From Armatimonadota bacterium (GTDB lineage: Bacteria; Sysuimicrobiota; Sysuimicrobiia; Sysuimicrobiales; Humicultoraceae), in contig JAVHLY010000005.1 in NCBI GenBank assembly GCA_031081585.1, forward strand, positions 46,832 to 110,831: a stretch of DNA of 64,000 nucleotides, read 5' to 3'. A model generated the notes under the pieces. The model was not told the origin of the DNA, ran no database searches, and was given only the letters and a program-made list of their open reading frames with translations. Position numbers and translations under genes: made by a program. This document shows, in pieces, positions 41,916 to 51,028 of this stretch (its first letter is position 1; every line of letters starts with the position of its first letter).

Positions 41916-43094
41916 ATGCTCTACGATGCCATCGTCCTGGGTTTGGGGGCCATGGGCAGCGCGGCGGCCTGGCAGCTGGCGCGCCGCGGCCGGCGGGTGC
42001 TGGGGCTCGACCGATACCCGCCCGCTCACGACCGCGGCGCCTCTCACGGCCGCTCGCGCATCATCCGGGAAGCCTACTTCGAACACCCCGCCTACGTCCC
42101 GCTGGTGCAGCGCGCCTACGAGCTGTGGGCCGAGTTGGAGCGCGCCTGCGGCCGCCTCCTCCTCCTGACCACCGGCGGCATCATGCTGGGGCGGCCCGAG
42201 AGCGTGCTGGTGCGGGGGGCCCTGGCCAGCGCCCGCACCCACGGGCTTGCCCACGAGCTCCTCGACGGCAGGGAGGTGCGGCGGCGCTTCCCCGTCTTCC
42301 AGCCGGACGACGAGATGGCGGGGGTGCTGGAACCGCGGGCCGGCGTGCTCTTCCCCGAGGAAGCCATCCTGGCCGCCCTGCAGGAGGCGGCGCGAGCCGG
42401 CGCGGAGCTGCACCACGAGGAGCCGGTGCTCACCTGGGCGGCCGGGCCCACCGGGGTGGCCGTGCGCACGGCGCGGGGGGACTACGAGGCCGGCCTCCTG
42501 GTCCTCACCCCGGGCCCGTGGGCGCCGCACCTGCTGGCCGAGCTGGGGCTCGAGCTCACCGTGCAGCGGCAGGTGGTGCCCTGGTTCCGCCCGGCGGCCC
42601 TGCCGGAGGCCTTCGCCCCGGAGCGCTGCCCGATCTACATCTGGATGGTGGGCGAGCGCCTCTACTACGGCTTTCCGCAACTCGGGGACAGCGGGGTGAA
42701 GATCGCCGAGCACGTCACCGCCGGGGCGCCGACGACGGCGGAGACGGTCCGCCGCGAGGTCGACCCCCGGGAGGTCGAGGCGCTGCGCGAGGCGTTCGTC
42801 CGCCGCTACATGCCGGCGGCGGACGGGCGGCTCCTCGACGTCACCACCTGCCTGTACACGATGACGCCGGACGCCCACTTCGTCATCGACTCCCACCCCG
42901 ACCACCCGAACGTGGTGGTGGCCTGCGGGTTCTCCGGCCACGGCTTCAAGTTCGCGCCGGTGGTCGGCGAGATCCTGGCCGACCTGGCCCTGGAAGGCCG
43001 CACGGCGCACGACATCGGGCTCTTCCGCATCGCCCGCTTCGCCGCTGGCCCGCGCGCCCACGGCGGGGCCGCGGACGGCGAGGCCCGCGCATGA
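41916..43094 (+). CDS. Monomeric sarcosine oxidase-like FAD enzyme
   Basis: A 392-residue flavoprotein of the MSOX/N-methyl-tryptophan oxidase family. The N-terminal FAD-binding motif is VLGLGAMGSAAAWQLARRG. It is followed by HGRSRIIREAYFEHPAYVPL, the family's substrate-lid region. The C-terminal part has VTTCLYTMTPDAHFVIDSHP, where a Cys usually links FAD covalently, and FSGHGFKFAPVVGEI. Such enzymes oxidise secondary amino acids (sarcosine, N-methyl amino acids, proline analogues). The stop overlaps the phosphatase gene start (ATGA). Confidence 0.92.
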   Translation: MLYDAIVLGLGAMGSAAAWQLARRGRRVLGLDRYPPAHDRGASHGRSRIIREAYFEHPAYVPLVQRAYELWAELERACGRLLLLTTGGIMLGRPESVLVRGALASARTHGLAHELLDGREVRRRFPVFQPDDEMAGVLEPRAGVLFPEEAILAALQEAARAGAELHHEEPVLTWAAGPTGVAVRTARGDYEAGLLVLTPGPWAPHLLAELGLELTVQRQVVPWFRPAALPEAFAPERCPIYIWMVGERLYYGFPQLGDSGVKIAEHVTAGAPTTAETVRREVDPREVEALREAFVRRYMPAADGRLLDVTTCLYTMTPDAHFVIDSHPDHPNVVVACGFSGHGFKFAPVVGEILADLALEGRTAHDIGLFRIARFAAGPRAHGGAADGEARA

Positions 43095-43636
43095 AGATCC
43101 ACCGGGTGGAGCCGGCCGACCCGCAGGACCTCTCCCGGGCCGTCGAGTCGGACGTGGCCCGCATCACGCCGGACCTCTACATCGGCACCGCGCCCCGGTC
43201 CGCCACGGACCTGGCGTTGCTGAAGGACGCGACGGGCATCACCGCCGTCCTGAGCCTGCAGACCCCGCGCGACCTGGACGCGCTGGGGCTGCGCCGGGAG
43301 GAGGTGGAAGGCTGGGCCCGCGCCCTGGGTCTCGTCTGGCGCAACATCCCGGTGGAGGACTTCTCGCCGGAGGCCCTCATCGAGCGGCTCGACGAGGCGG
43401 TGGCGGAGCTCACCCGGCTGTTCCAAAGCGGCCACCGGGTCTACCTGCACTGCACTGCCGGAGTGAGCCGCTCCCCGTCGGTGGCGCTGGCCTACCTCCA
43501 CTGGGTGCTGGGGGAACCCTTCGAGGGCGCCCTGGCCACCATCCGGCAGCGCCGGCCCCAGACAGACCCCTACGCGCAGGTCCTGGCGGCGATCCGCCGC
43601 CGGCGCCCGGCGCGTGAGCACCGTACCGGGCGGTAG
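43091..43636 (+). CDS. Dual-specificity protein phosphatase
   Basis: A 181-residue phosphatase. The catalytic loop is YLHCTAGVSRSPSVALAYLH, with the nucleophile Cys121 and Arg127 of the HCx5R motif. The general-acid Asp is probably Asp90 in NIPVEDFSPEAL. The N-terminus (ITPDLYIGTAPRSATDLALL) matches the family start. It is translationally coupled to the oxidase gene. Substrate unknown; phosphoproteins, phosphosugars and glycogen-type polymers are all possible for this class in bacteria. Confidence 0.9.
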   Translation: MKIHRVEPADPQDLSRAVESDVARITPDLYIGTAPRSATDLALLKDATGITAVLSLQTPRDLDALGLRREEVEGWARALGLVWRNIPVEDFSPEALIERLDEAVAELTRLFQSGHRVYLHCTAGVSRSPSVALAYLHWVLGEPFEGALATIRQRRPQTDPYAQVLAAIRRRRPAREHRTGR

Positions 43637-43712
43637 CCGCCTCCCGCGGCGATCCGCCAGGACCCTGCGGTGCAGGCGGCGTACCTCGGCAGTAAGACGG
43701 TCCGGGGCGGGG

Positions 43713-44564
43713 GTGGAGCGCCGACCTCCGCCGGCGGGAGGTGACGACCTGGTCTCCACGCTGCACCTGCGGCCACCGCAGCGCCCCGGCTTCACGCCCG
43801 TCGTCACGGCGGGCAAGGACCTGCGCTTCCTCTCCCTGGGCCTGCTGCGCCTCGATGCCGGCAAAAGCTACCGCCTCGTCACCGAAGCGGAGGAAGCGGT
43901 CCTGGTGCTGCTCACCGGGACGCTGGCCCTCGGCGGTCCCTACGTGAGCGGACGCCAGATCGGGCCCCGGCGCAGCGTCTTCCAGGACCGGGCCAGCGCC
44001 GTCTACGTGCCGCCCCGGCGCATCCTGCAGGTGGAGGCGGTGGGGAGCGCCGAGGCGGTGGTCCTGCGCACTCCCGTCAAGGAGGAGGTGGCTGCGGAGC
44101 GCGAGGAGCCGCCGACGGTGGTGGTCACGCCCGAGGCGGTCCGGGTGGAGCAGCGCGGCGCCCCCGGCTACCGGCGGCAGGTGCACGACGTGGTGACCGA
44201 CGGCGTGGCGGCGCGGCGGCTGCTGGTGGGCGAGACCTTCACCGACCCCGGGGAGTGGTCGAGCTACCCGCCCCACAAGCACGACGAGCGGGTGCCCGGC
44301 CGTGAGCTCCCGCTGGAGGAGCTCTACTACTTCAAGGTGGACCCGCCGCACGGGTTCGGGGTGCAGGTGGTCTACAGCGCCGAACGCAACCTGGACGTGG
44401 CCTACCGGGTGCAGGACGGGGACGTGGTCCTCATCCCCTTCGGCTACCACCCCTCGGCCGCCGCGCCGGGGTACCGGCTCTACTACCTGTGGGCGCTGGC
44501 GGGCGAGGAACGCGGCCTGGCCTACCGGGACGACCCCCTGCACGCCTGGGTGCGGGCCCGCTAG
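43713..44564 (+). CDS. iolB: 5-deoxy-glucuronate isomerase (IolB)
   Basis: About 270-283 residues. It is a bicupin enzyme of myo-inositol breakdown that converts 5-deoxy-glucuronate to 5-dehydro-2-deoxy-gluconate. The markers are GEWSSYPPHKHDERVPG with metal-binding His residues, LEELYYFKVDPPHGFGVQVV, and the C-terminal FGYHPSAAAPGYRLYYLWAL. No other iol genes are nearby, so the rest of the pathway must lie elsewhere. The start is uncertain: no ATG gives a good fit, the GTG at 43713 is the annotated choice, and a CTG at 43749 lies seven bases behind GGGAGG. Confidence 0.9.
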   Translation: MERRPPPAGGDDLVSTLHLRPPQRPGFTPVVTAGKDLRFLSLGLLRLDAGKSYRLVTEAEEAVLVLLTGTLALGGPYVSGRQIGPRRSVFQDRASAVYVPPRRILQVEAVGSAEAVVLRTPVKEEVAAEREEPPTVVVTPEAVRVEQRGAPGYRRQVHDVVTDGVAARRLLVGETFTDPGEWSSYPPHKHDERVPGRELPLEELYYFKVDPPHGFGVQVVYSAERNLDVAYRVQDGDVVLIPFGYHPSAAAPGYRLYYLWALAGEERGLAYRDDPLHAWVRAR

Positions 44565-44606
44565 CTCCCTCCGTGTTCACAGCACGACCTGACGAGGGAT
44601 CCGCCC

Positions 44607-45626
44607 TCAGGGCAGGGTCTCGAAGATGCCCGGCCTGCCCCGGCCCCGGACGGTCAGTGTGCCCACGGCACCCCGGTCGATGCGGAAGATGCTGTGGTCG
44701 ACCAGCAGGTACGTCCCCGGGACCTCCACGGTGAACTCGACGATGGCCGCGCCCCCGGGCGGGATGAGCGTCGTCTGGACGTTGGCGGTGGGCGTCCCGC
44801 CGATCCCACCCTCGAGGTAGACCCGGTCGAAGATCTCGCCGATGACGTGGAAGGCGGAGACCAGGTTGGGGCCGCCGTTCCCCACGAAGAGGCGGAGGCG
44901 CTCGCCCACCCGCGCGGTCAAGGCTCCCTTGCCCGCCAGGGCCCCCACCCGACCGTTGAACACCACGTACTCGGCCTGGCCGGCTCTGGCCTTGTCCGAG
45001 GCGTAGGCCTGAAGGCCCTGCGTGCCGAAGACGCCCCGGGTGTAGAACTCACCCTGCATGACGTAGTACTCGCGGTCCACGCGCGGCAGCCCTCCCGCGG
45101 GCTCCACCAGGATCAGGCCGTACATGCCGTTGGCGACGTGCGTCGGGATGTGCGGCGACGCGCAGTGGTAGACGTACAGGCCCGGGTTGAGGGCCTTCCA
45201 GCGAAACGCCGCCTCCCGGCCGGGCGCGACCTGCGTCAGGACGGCGCCGCCTCCGGGGCCGGTGACCGCGTGCAGGTCGATGGAGTGGATCTGCTTGCTG
45301 CGTGGGCTGTTCCGGAGGCGGAGCTCGATCTCGTCGCCCACCCGGACCCGGATCATGGGACCGGGGACCGTGCCGCCGAAGGTCCAGAACGGGTACCGGA
45401 CGCCGTCGGCCAGGACCCCGGTGACCTCGGTGGTCTCCAAGGTCACGAGGACCTTCGCCGGCCCCCGCCGCACCGGCGGGGGGACCGTCGGCGGCGAGGT
45501 CAGCACGGCCTGTACCACGGACGGTACCGCACCGCTGGCGGGGACATCCCAGGCCGACCCCGCCGCCGCCAGCGCCACGACCGCCGCGACGGCCAGAAGA
45601 CGAATCCCCCGAGCGCGCTGTGTCAT
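44607..45626 (-). CDS. nirK: Copper-containing nitrite reductase
   Basis: A 339-residue periplasmic enzyme that reduces nitrite to nitric oxide in denitrification. The signal peptide covers about residues 1-34. Cu ligands are visible in the first cupredoxin domain: His114 and His119 in [16 protein letters not shown], then His154, Cys155, His163 and Met168 in [20 protein letters not shown]. The catalytic Asp is in the HSIDLH motif, and the catalytic His is in [11 protein letters not shown]. The third type-2 His is in [20 protein letters not shown] precedes the ATG at 45626. No nirV, nor or nos genes are nearby. Confidence 0.92.
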   Translation of the reverse strand: MTQRARGIRLLAVAAVVALAAAGSAWDVPASGAVPSVVQAVLTSPPTVPPPVRRGPAKVLVTLETTEVTGVLADGVRYPFWTFGGTVPGPMIRVRVGDEIELRLRNSPRSKQIHSIDLHAVTGPGGGAVLTQVAPGREAAFRWKALNPGLYVYHCASPHIPTHVANGMYGLILVEPAGGLPRVDREYYVMQGEFYTRGVFGTQGLQAYASDKARAGQAEYVVFNGRVGALAGKGALTARVGERLRLFVGNGGPNLVSAFHVIGEIFDRVYLEGGIGGTPTANVQTTLIPPGGAAIVEFTVEVPGTYLLVDHSIFRIDRGAVGTLTVRGRGRPGIFETLP

Positions 45627-45820
45627 CGCTCCCTCCGACCTGCTCGCCAGCCGGGATGAGCCCCCGGCGGCAGCCCGCCTCACGCCTATCCATAGCCGTC
45701 GGGGCAGGCCCCGCGTCATCGGTTGGTGAGTGGATTGTCCATCGGCATCGGAACCGAGGCGGGCCTGGGTTCCCGTCTGAGGGCTTCCACCGACCGGCGC
45801 GGGAGGGCCGGGAGCGGGCG

Positions 45821-45838
45821 ATCGGGTGGTCGCCCGAT
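45821..45838. other. Small hairpin after the metal permease-regulator gene
   Basis: ATCGGG/CCCGAT arms around TGGTCG lie 30 bases beyond the stop codon of the fusion gene on the minus strand. No T-run follows, so termination here is uncertain. The rest of 45627-45867 holds nothing recognisable. Confidence 0.3.
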
Positions 45839-45867
45839 GGCGGGCGGCGGCGGAGTCCGACGGCGGG

Positions 45868-47361
45868 TCAGCGTCCGGGCATCACGTAGACGCTGCGCGC
45901 CACGCGCCGCGGGATGGCGATCTCCCCGTCGCCCACCGCCACGCGCACGCCGTCGGGCTCCGCCCTGACCAGCCGCACGCGCCGCCCCGGTACCAGCCCC
46001 GTCGCCTCGAGCAGCCGCAGCACCTCGGGGTCCTCGTCTTCCACGCGCGTCACCGTGCCCGCCTGCTCCGGCTGCAGCTCCGAGAGGAGGTGCTCCTCGG
46101 CCGGGCGGGCCACCTCGCCTTCGGCGGTGGGGATCGGCGCGCCATGCGGGTCGGTGGCCTGCGGCCCCACCGTGCGGGCCAGCTCCTCGGTCAGGCGCCG
46201 CGGGGCGACGTGCTCCAGCCGGTCCGCGGCCTGGTGCACCTGGTCCCAGGGCATGCCGGCGCGGTCCACCAGGAACCGCTCCCACAGGCGGTGGGTGCGC
46301 ACGCGCTGGGCCGCGGCGCGGCGGCCCGCCGGCGTGAGCCGCACCCCTTCCGGCGTCTCCGTGACGAGCCCCAGACGGGCCAGCTGCCGCACCACGGCGA
46401 TGGCGCCCTCGGCGGAGTCGCGCACCCGTGCCGCCAGGACGGCCACCGACGTGGCCCGGGCGTCTTCGGCGAAGAGGGCCTTGAGGTAGTCGTCCAGGCG
46501 GGCCTGGGCCGCGGCGCGCCGCCGCCGCAGCGCGCGCACCACCACACCGCGCCGCGGCGCGAAGAGAGCGGCCACTGCAAAGAGCCCGGCCCCCACCAGG
46601 ACCATCGTCGCTCCGGAGGCGATGTCGAGGACGTAGGCGAGCCAGAACCCCGTCACCGCGGTGAGGACGCCGACCAGCACCGCCCCCAGGATCAGCCGGT
46701 GGAGCCGGTCGCTGAACATGGCCGCGGTGGCCGGCGGCGCGATGAGCATGGCCACCACCAGCACGATCCCCACCGCCTGGAGCGCGGCCACGATGGTCAG
46801 CGAGGTCAGCAGGAGCATGAGGTAGTGGAGGCGGCGCACCGGGAGCCCCACGCTCTCGGCCATCACCGGGTCGAAGGCCCACAGCAGCAGCTCCTTGTAG
46901 AGGAGGGCGATGGTGCCCACGACCACCGCCCCGCTCACCGCGGTGAGCACCAGGTCGCCGCGGCTGACCGCCAGGACGTTGCCGAAGAGGACGTGGAAGA
47001 GGTCGACCGGACTGCGGATGCGGCTGATGATGGCCAGACCGAGGGCGAAGGCGGTGATGAAGAGCAGCCCCATGGCCGCGTCCTGCTTCAGCCGGGTGTG
47101 GCGCTCCACCACCCCGATCCCCAGCGCCGTGAGCAGCCCGGTCACCAGCGCGCCCACGACGTACGGCCACCCCAGCAGGAAGGCGAGGGCCACGCCGGGG
47201 AGGACGGCGTGGGAGATGGCGTCGCCGAGCAGCGCCCACCGCCGCACCAGCAGGAAGCTGCCCATGACCGCACAGACGGTCCCCACCACCACCGCCGCCA
47301 GCAGCGCCTGCCGGACGAAGGCGTAGCCCAGCGCGGTGGCGAGCTCCTGCAGCACGCTCAC
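45868..47361 (-). CDS. Metal ABC permease fused to a DtxR/MntR-type repressor
   Basis: A 497-residue fusion. Residues 1-270 are an ABC-3 permease for Mn, Fe or Zn ([20 protein letters not shown], then [20 protein letters not shown]). Residues about 285-350 are a winged HTH ([20 protein letters not shown]). Residues 351-415 are the DtxR dimerisation and metal domain, with His357, Glu361 and His376 as ancillary-site ligands and Asp380, Glu383, His384 (ADRLEHV) as primary-site ligands. Residues 434-497 are a FeoA-like SH3 domain. Chlamydia YtgCR has the same order and its repressor is released by cleavage. The start ATG overlaps the ATPase stop. Whether this copy is cleaved is unknown. Confidence 0.92.
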   Translation of the reverse strand: MSVLQELATALGYAFVRQALLAAVVVGTVCAVMGSFLLVRRWALLGDAISHAVLPGVALAFLLGWPYVVGALVTGLLTALGIGVVERHTRLKQDAAMGLLFITAFALGLAIISRIRSPVDLFHVLFGNVLAVSRGDLVLTAVSGAVVVGTIALLYKELLLWAFDPVMAESVGLPVRRLHYLMLLLTSLTIVAALQAVGIVLVVAMLIAPPATAAMFSDRLHRLILGAVLVGVLTAVTGFWLAYVLDIASGATMVLVGAGLFAVAALFAPRRGVVVRALRRRRAAAQARLDDYLKALFAEDARATSVAVLAARVRDSAEGAIAVVRQLARLGLVTETPEGVRLTPAGRRAAAQRVRTHRLWERFLVDRAGMPWDQVHQAADRLEHVAPRRLTEELARTVGPQATDPHGAPIPTAEGEVARPAEEHLLSELQPEQAGTVTRVEDEDPEVLRLLEATGLVPGRRVRLVRAEPDGVRVAVGDGEIAIPRRVARSVYVMPGR

Positions 47362-48155
47362 GATCCGCTCCCCGTCCCCTCGGCGCCGACCATCGCCTCA
47401 AGCGGCGCCAGGCGGCCGCCGTAGGTGGCGCGCAGGAGGTCCTCGGTGAGGACCGCCCCCGGCGGTCCCGCCGCCACGAGGCGCTGGTTCAGCAGCAGGA
47501 CGCGGTCGTACGTCTCCCGCACGCGCACCAGGTCGTGGTCCACCACCAGCACCGTGCGGCCCTCCGTGCGCAGGCGCGGCAGCAGCGCCAGGATCGTCGC
47601 CTCGGTGGCGGCGTCCACGCCGATGAAGGGCTCGTCCAGCAGCAGCACCCGGGCCTCCTGGGCCAGGGCCCGCGCCAGCAGGACGCGCTGCTGCTGGCCG
47701 CCCGAGAGCTCGCCGATGTGCCGGTCCCGCAGGTCGGCGATGCCCAGCGCCTCCAGGGCGCGCGCGGCCACGGCCCGGTCGGCCGCCCCCGGCCGCCGGC
47801 CCCAGGGCAGGTGCGGGAAGCGGCCCATCAGGACGGCGTCCCAGACCACCACGGGGAAGTCCCAGTCCAGCGCCTCGCGCTGGGGCAGGTAAGCCACCCA
47901 GCGCCGCCCCTGCTCCACGGGGCCGCCGAGCAACCGCACCGTCCCCGTGGTCAGCGGCACCAGCCCCACCAGCGCCCGGAAGAGGGTCGACTTCCCGGCC
48001 CCGTTGGGGCCGACCACGCCCACCACCTCTCCCGGCCCGACCTGCAGGCTGACCCCGAGCAACACCGGGTGGCTGTCGTAGGTCACGCTGAGGTTGGTGA
48101 CCTCGACGGCCGGGGCGGCAGTCCCTGCGGGCGCCGTGGCTCCTGCCGGGGTCAC
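47358..48155 (-). CDS. Metal ABC transporter ATP-binding protein
   Basis: A 265-residue ATPase of the MntB/ZnuC type. Walker A is GPNGAGKST, the region after it is LFRALVGLVPLTTGTVRLLG, the signature is [17 protein letters not shown], and Walker B is RVLLLDEPFIGVDAAT. The stretch YLPQREALDWDFPVVVWDAV is typical of manganese/iron-type metal ATPases. The GTG start at 48155 overlaps the stop of the binding-protein gene, and its own stop overlaps the permease-regulator gene, so all three are translationally linked. Confidence 0.94.
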   Translation of the reverse strand: MTPAGATAPAGTAAPAVEVTNLSVTYDSHPVLLGVSLQVGPGEVVGVVGPNGAGKSTLFRALVGLVPLTTGTVRLLGGPVEQGRRWVAYLPQREALDWDFPVVVWDAVLMGRFPHLPWGRRPGAADRAVAARALEALGIADLRDRHIGELSGGQQQRVLLARALAQEARVLLLDEPFIGVDAATEATILALLPRLRTEGRTVLVVDHDLVRVRETYDRVLLLNQRLVAAGPPGAVLTEDLLRATYGGRLAPLEAMVGAEGTGSGS

Positions 48156-49135
48156 GGCCGCCCACCGCCCAGCCCGGCGACGAGGAGCTCCACGTTGGCC
48201 CGCATCATCCCGACGTAGGTGTCCGCGCCGCTCCCCGGCCGTCCCAGGGAGTCGATGTAGAGCGCGCCGCGAATGGGCACGCCGGTCTCCTGACTCAGCC
48301 GCTCCATGAGCCGCGGGTTCAGGGTCAGATCGACGAAGAGCGCGGGGACGCGCTCGCGCCGGATCCGCTCCACCAGCTCTACGATACGCCGTGCCGGCGG
48401 CTCGGACTCCGGGGCCAGGGTGTAGATCCAGCCCACCACCTCGAAGCCGTAGCGGGCGGCGAAGTAGTGGAGGGCGTTCTCGGTGGTCACCAGCTTGCGT
48501 CGCTCCGGCGGGATCGCTGTCACCCGCTGGCGGATCCAGGCATCCAGCGCCCGCAGCTCGGCCAGGTAGCGCTCGGCCTGGGCGCGGTAGGCCGCTGCGC
48601 CCTGGGGGTCCGTGGCGATCAGGGCATCGCGAATGGTGGGCACGTAGTGGCGGATCACGTTCTGCACGTCCAGCCAGGCGTGGGGATCGGGAGCGCCCTG
48701 GAACCGGCTCAGCGGGTCCTGGATCAGGATGGGCGTCACGCGGTCGGAGGCGACGACGATGCGCGCCCGCGTGCCGGAGCCGCGCACGAACCGGTCGAAC
48801 CACAGCTCCAGGTTCAGGCCGTTGTAGAGGACCAGGTCCGCCTCGGCCAGTCGGCGGGCGTCGCCTGGCCGCGGCTCGTAGGTGTGGGGGTCGGTGCCCA
48901 CGGGCACCAGGGCGTGGACCTCCGCCCGGTCGCCGGCCACCTGGCGGGCCAGGTCGGCGATGACGGAGTAGGTGGCGACGACACTGACGCGGCGGGGCGT
49001 CGCGCCGGAGGGTGCGCAGCTCCACGACGTCAGCGCCGCCAGCCCGACCGCGAGGGCGGCCGCCGCCACCCCGCGGGCGCGGGCTCCTCGGGATCCCACG
49101 GTGCGGACGTGCGATTCACCAACCCGGAAACGCAT
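48152..49135 (-). CDS. Metal-binding lipoprotein of the ABC importer (cluster A-I, manganese/iron-like)
   Basis: A 327-residue exported receptor. The lipobox LTSWSC gives Cys40 as the likely lipid anchor. Metal ligands are His84 in GTDPHTYEPRPGD and His152 in APDPHAWLDVQNV. The third ligand is Glu in VTTENALHYFAARYGF, where zinc receptors usually have His, which points to Mn or Fe. At the fourth position (FVDLTLNPRLMERL) the usual Asp appears to be Asn. The ATG at 49135 follows GAGGAGCCGTG; a longer frame adds residues without a signal peptide. It heads the operon with the ATPase and the fused permease-repressor, which probably senses the same metal. Confidence 0.92.
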   Translation of the reverse strand: MRFRVGESHVRTVGSRGARARGVAAAALAVGLAALTSWSCAPSGATPRRVSVVATYSVIADLARQVAGDRAEVHALVPVGTDPHTYEPRPGDARRLAEADLVLYNGLNLELWFDRFVRGSGTRARIVVASDRVTPILIQDPLSRFQGAPDPHAWLDVQNVIRHYVPTIRDALIATDPQGAAAYRAQAERYLAELRALDAWIRQRVTAIPPERRKLVTTENALHYFAARYGFEVVGWIYTLAPESEPPARRIVELVERIRRERVPALFVDLTLNPRLMERLSQETGVPIRGALYIDSLGRPGSGADTYVGMMRANVELLVAGLGGGRP

Positions 49136-49246
49136 CACGGCTCCTCGATCGCCGACCGGCCGCCTGCACAGGCCCAGGAGGCAGGCGCTCGCGCGAAGCC
49201 TTGCGGCGGCATGCAGCGGCCGCCGGTCCGGTTCCACGGTACACCA

Positions 49247-49804
49247 CTAGCGCGGGGACGGGTCGTCCTGCGCAGGTGCGGTGGAGGGGGCCTCGGGGGG
49301 CGAGGGGCGCGGCCGCGGGCGAAGGCCGCGAGGCGAGGCGCCCCGCCGGTAGACCATTACGGTGCGCTCGAACTCGATGACCACCGTCCCTTCCTGGTTG
49401 TACCCGCGCGTCCGGAACCGCACGATGCCCGCGTGCGGGCGGGAGCGGGAGGGCCGCGTCTCCAGGACCTCGCTCTCAGCGTAGATGGTGTCGCCGACGA
49501 AGACCGGGTGGGGCAGGCGCACCCGGTCCCACCCGAGGTTGGCCACCGCGTTCTCGCTGATGTCCTCGACGGAGAGGCCGACCACCAGCGCCAGCGTGAA
49601 GGCGCTGTTCACCAGCGGCCGCCCGAACTCCGTCTGGGCGGCGTAGGCGTAGTCGATGTGGAGGGGGTTGGCGTTCAGGGTGAGGGCGCTGAACCAGATG
49701 TTGTCCGCCTCGGTGACGGTGCGGCCATAGGGGTGCTCGTAGACGTCCCCCACGGCGAAGTCCTCGAAGTAGCGCCCTTCCCGCCGCGCGCGCCGCGCCG
49801 CCAT
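49247..49804 (-). CDS. MaoC-family dehydratase (hot-dog fold)
   Basis: A 185-residue enzyme of the MaoC/R-hydratase group, which hydrates enoyl-CoA. The start RYFEDFAVGDVYEHPYGRTV is family-typical. The catalytic Asp and His lie in ALTLNANPLHIDYAYAAQ (N-P-x-H-x-D). VFVGDTIYAESEVLETRPSR follows. The C-terminus is a Pro/Ser-rich tail without known role. AAGGAGGGACGGCGC precedes the ATG at 49804. It is transcribed with the acyl-CoA dehydrogenase and MmgE/PrpD genes upstream, which suggests breakdown of a branched or substituted acyl-CoA. Confidence 0.9.
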   Translation of the reverse strand: MAARRARREGRYFEDFAVGDVYEHPYGRTVTEADNIWFSALTLNANPLHIDYAYAAQTEFGRPLVNSAFTLALVVGLSVEDISENAVANLGWDRVRLPHPVFVGDTIYAESEVLETRPSRSRPHAGIVRFRTRGYNQEGTVVIEFERTVMVYRRGASPRGLRPRPRPSPPEAPSTAPAQDDPSPR

Positions 49805-49853
49805 GCGCCGTCCCTCCTTCCCTGACAACGACATATCTCCGTTGTGATGCGGC

Positions 49854-51026
49854 TCAGTAGGACCGGGGCAGCCCGAGGACGTTGTGCCCCAGGTAGGCCA
49901 GGACCAGGTTGTCCGTCACCGGCGCCACCTTGTACAGCCGCGTCTCCCGGAACTTGCGCTCGACGTCGTAGTCTGCGGCGAACCCGTAGCCCCCGAACGT
50001 GTCCAGGCAGACGTTGGCCGCCTCCCAGGAGGCCTCCGCGGCCAGCAGCTTGGCCATGTTGGCCTCGGCGCCGCACCGCTCCCCGCGGTCGAACTTCGTC
50101 GCGGCCTGCCAGCGCATCAGGTCCGCCGCCGCCACCCGGGCGTAGGCGCGGGCCAGGGGGAACTGCACCCCCTGGTACGCCCCGATGGGCCGCCCGAAGA
50201 CCACCCGCTCCCGCGCGTAAGCGGTCGCGCGGTCGATGAACCACCGCCCGTCGCCGATGCACTCCGCGGCCAGGAGGATGCGCTCGGCGTTCCACCCGTC
50301 GATGAGGTAGCGGAAGCCCATCCCCTCCTCCCCGACCAGGTGGTCGGCCGGCACCTCCAGGTCGGTGATGAAGAGCTCGGTGGTGTGGTGGTTGAGCATG
50401 GTGCGGATGGGCCGGATCTGGACCGTGCCCTGCGCCACCGCCGCCCGCAGGTCCACCAGGAAGAGGGAGAGCCCGCGCGTCTTGTCGGCCACCGCCTCGC
50501 AGGGGGTGGTGCGGGCGAGCAGCAGCATCAGGTCGGAGTGCTCGGCGCGGGAGATGAAGACCTTCTGGCCGTGCACGACGTAGCGGTCGCCGCGCCGTTC
50601 CGCGCGCGTCTGGATGCGGGTGGTCTCCGATCCGGCCGCCGGCTCGGTGACGGCGAAGGCCTGCAGCCGCAGCTCGCCGGAGGCGATGCGCGGCAGGTAG
50701 GTGCGCTGCAGGGCCTCGCTGCCGTGGCGCAGCAGCGTCCCCATGATGTACATCTGCGCGTGGCAGGCTGCGGCGTTGCCGCCGGAGCGGTTGATCTCCT
50801 CCAGGACGATGGAGGCTTCGGTGATGCCGAGCCCGCCCCCGCCGTAGCGCTCCGGGATGAGGATGGCCAGCCACCCCGCGCGGGTGAGGGCCTCGACGAA
50901 GGCCTCGGGGTAGGCCTGGGTGCGGTCGAGCTCCCGCCAGTAGGCGTCCGGGAACTGCTGGCAGAGGCGGCGCACCGAGTCGCGGATGAGTTGCTGCTCC
51001 TCGGTGAGGCGGAAGGGCTCGGCCAC
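49854..51026 (-). CDS. Acyl-CoA dehydrogenase
   Basis: A 390-residue flavoenzyme that introduces a double bond into acyl-CoA. The landmarks are LIPERYGGGGLGITEASIVL, FAVTEPAAGSETTRIQTRAE (FAD-contacting region), and the C-terminal FGRPIGAYQGVQFPLARAYA with LDTFGGYGFAADYDVERKFR. The start is placed at GTG 51026, two bases after the MmgE gene stop; the ribosome site is weak, and a longer frame (51089) overlaps the upstream gene. Electrons would go to ETF. The acyl substrate is not evident. Confidence 0.9.
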   Translation of the reverse strand: MAEPFRLTEEQQLIRDSVRRLCQQFPDAYWRELDRTQAYPEAFVEALTRAGWLAILIPERYGGGGLGITEASIVLEEINRSGGNAAACHAQMYIMGTLLRHGSEALQRTYLPRIASGELRLQAFAVTEPAAGSETTRIQTRAERRGDRYVVHGQKVFISRAEHSDLMLLLARTTPCEAVADKTRGLSLFLVDLRAAVAQGTVQIRPIRTMLNHHTTELFITDLEVPADHLVGEEGMGFRYLIDGWNAERILLAAECIGDGRWFIDRATAYARERVVFGRPIGAYQGVQFPLARAYARVAAADLMRWQAATKFDRGERCGAEANMAKLLAAEASWEAANVCLDTFGGYGFAADYDVERKFRETRLYKVAPVTDNLVLAYLGHNVLGLPRSY

Positions 51027-51028
51027 GG

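Noticed and set aside
43749..43751. CTG start codon for iolB
   Set aside because: Spacing to GGGAGG is good, but CTG starts are rare; kept as an alternative in the iolB entry and not used for coordinates.
49136..49246. DtxR/MntR operator upstream of the metal operon
   Set aside because: Only GC-rich short palindromes such as GCGGCC are present; nothing resembles known AT-rich operator consensus sequences closely enough.
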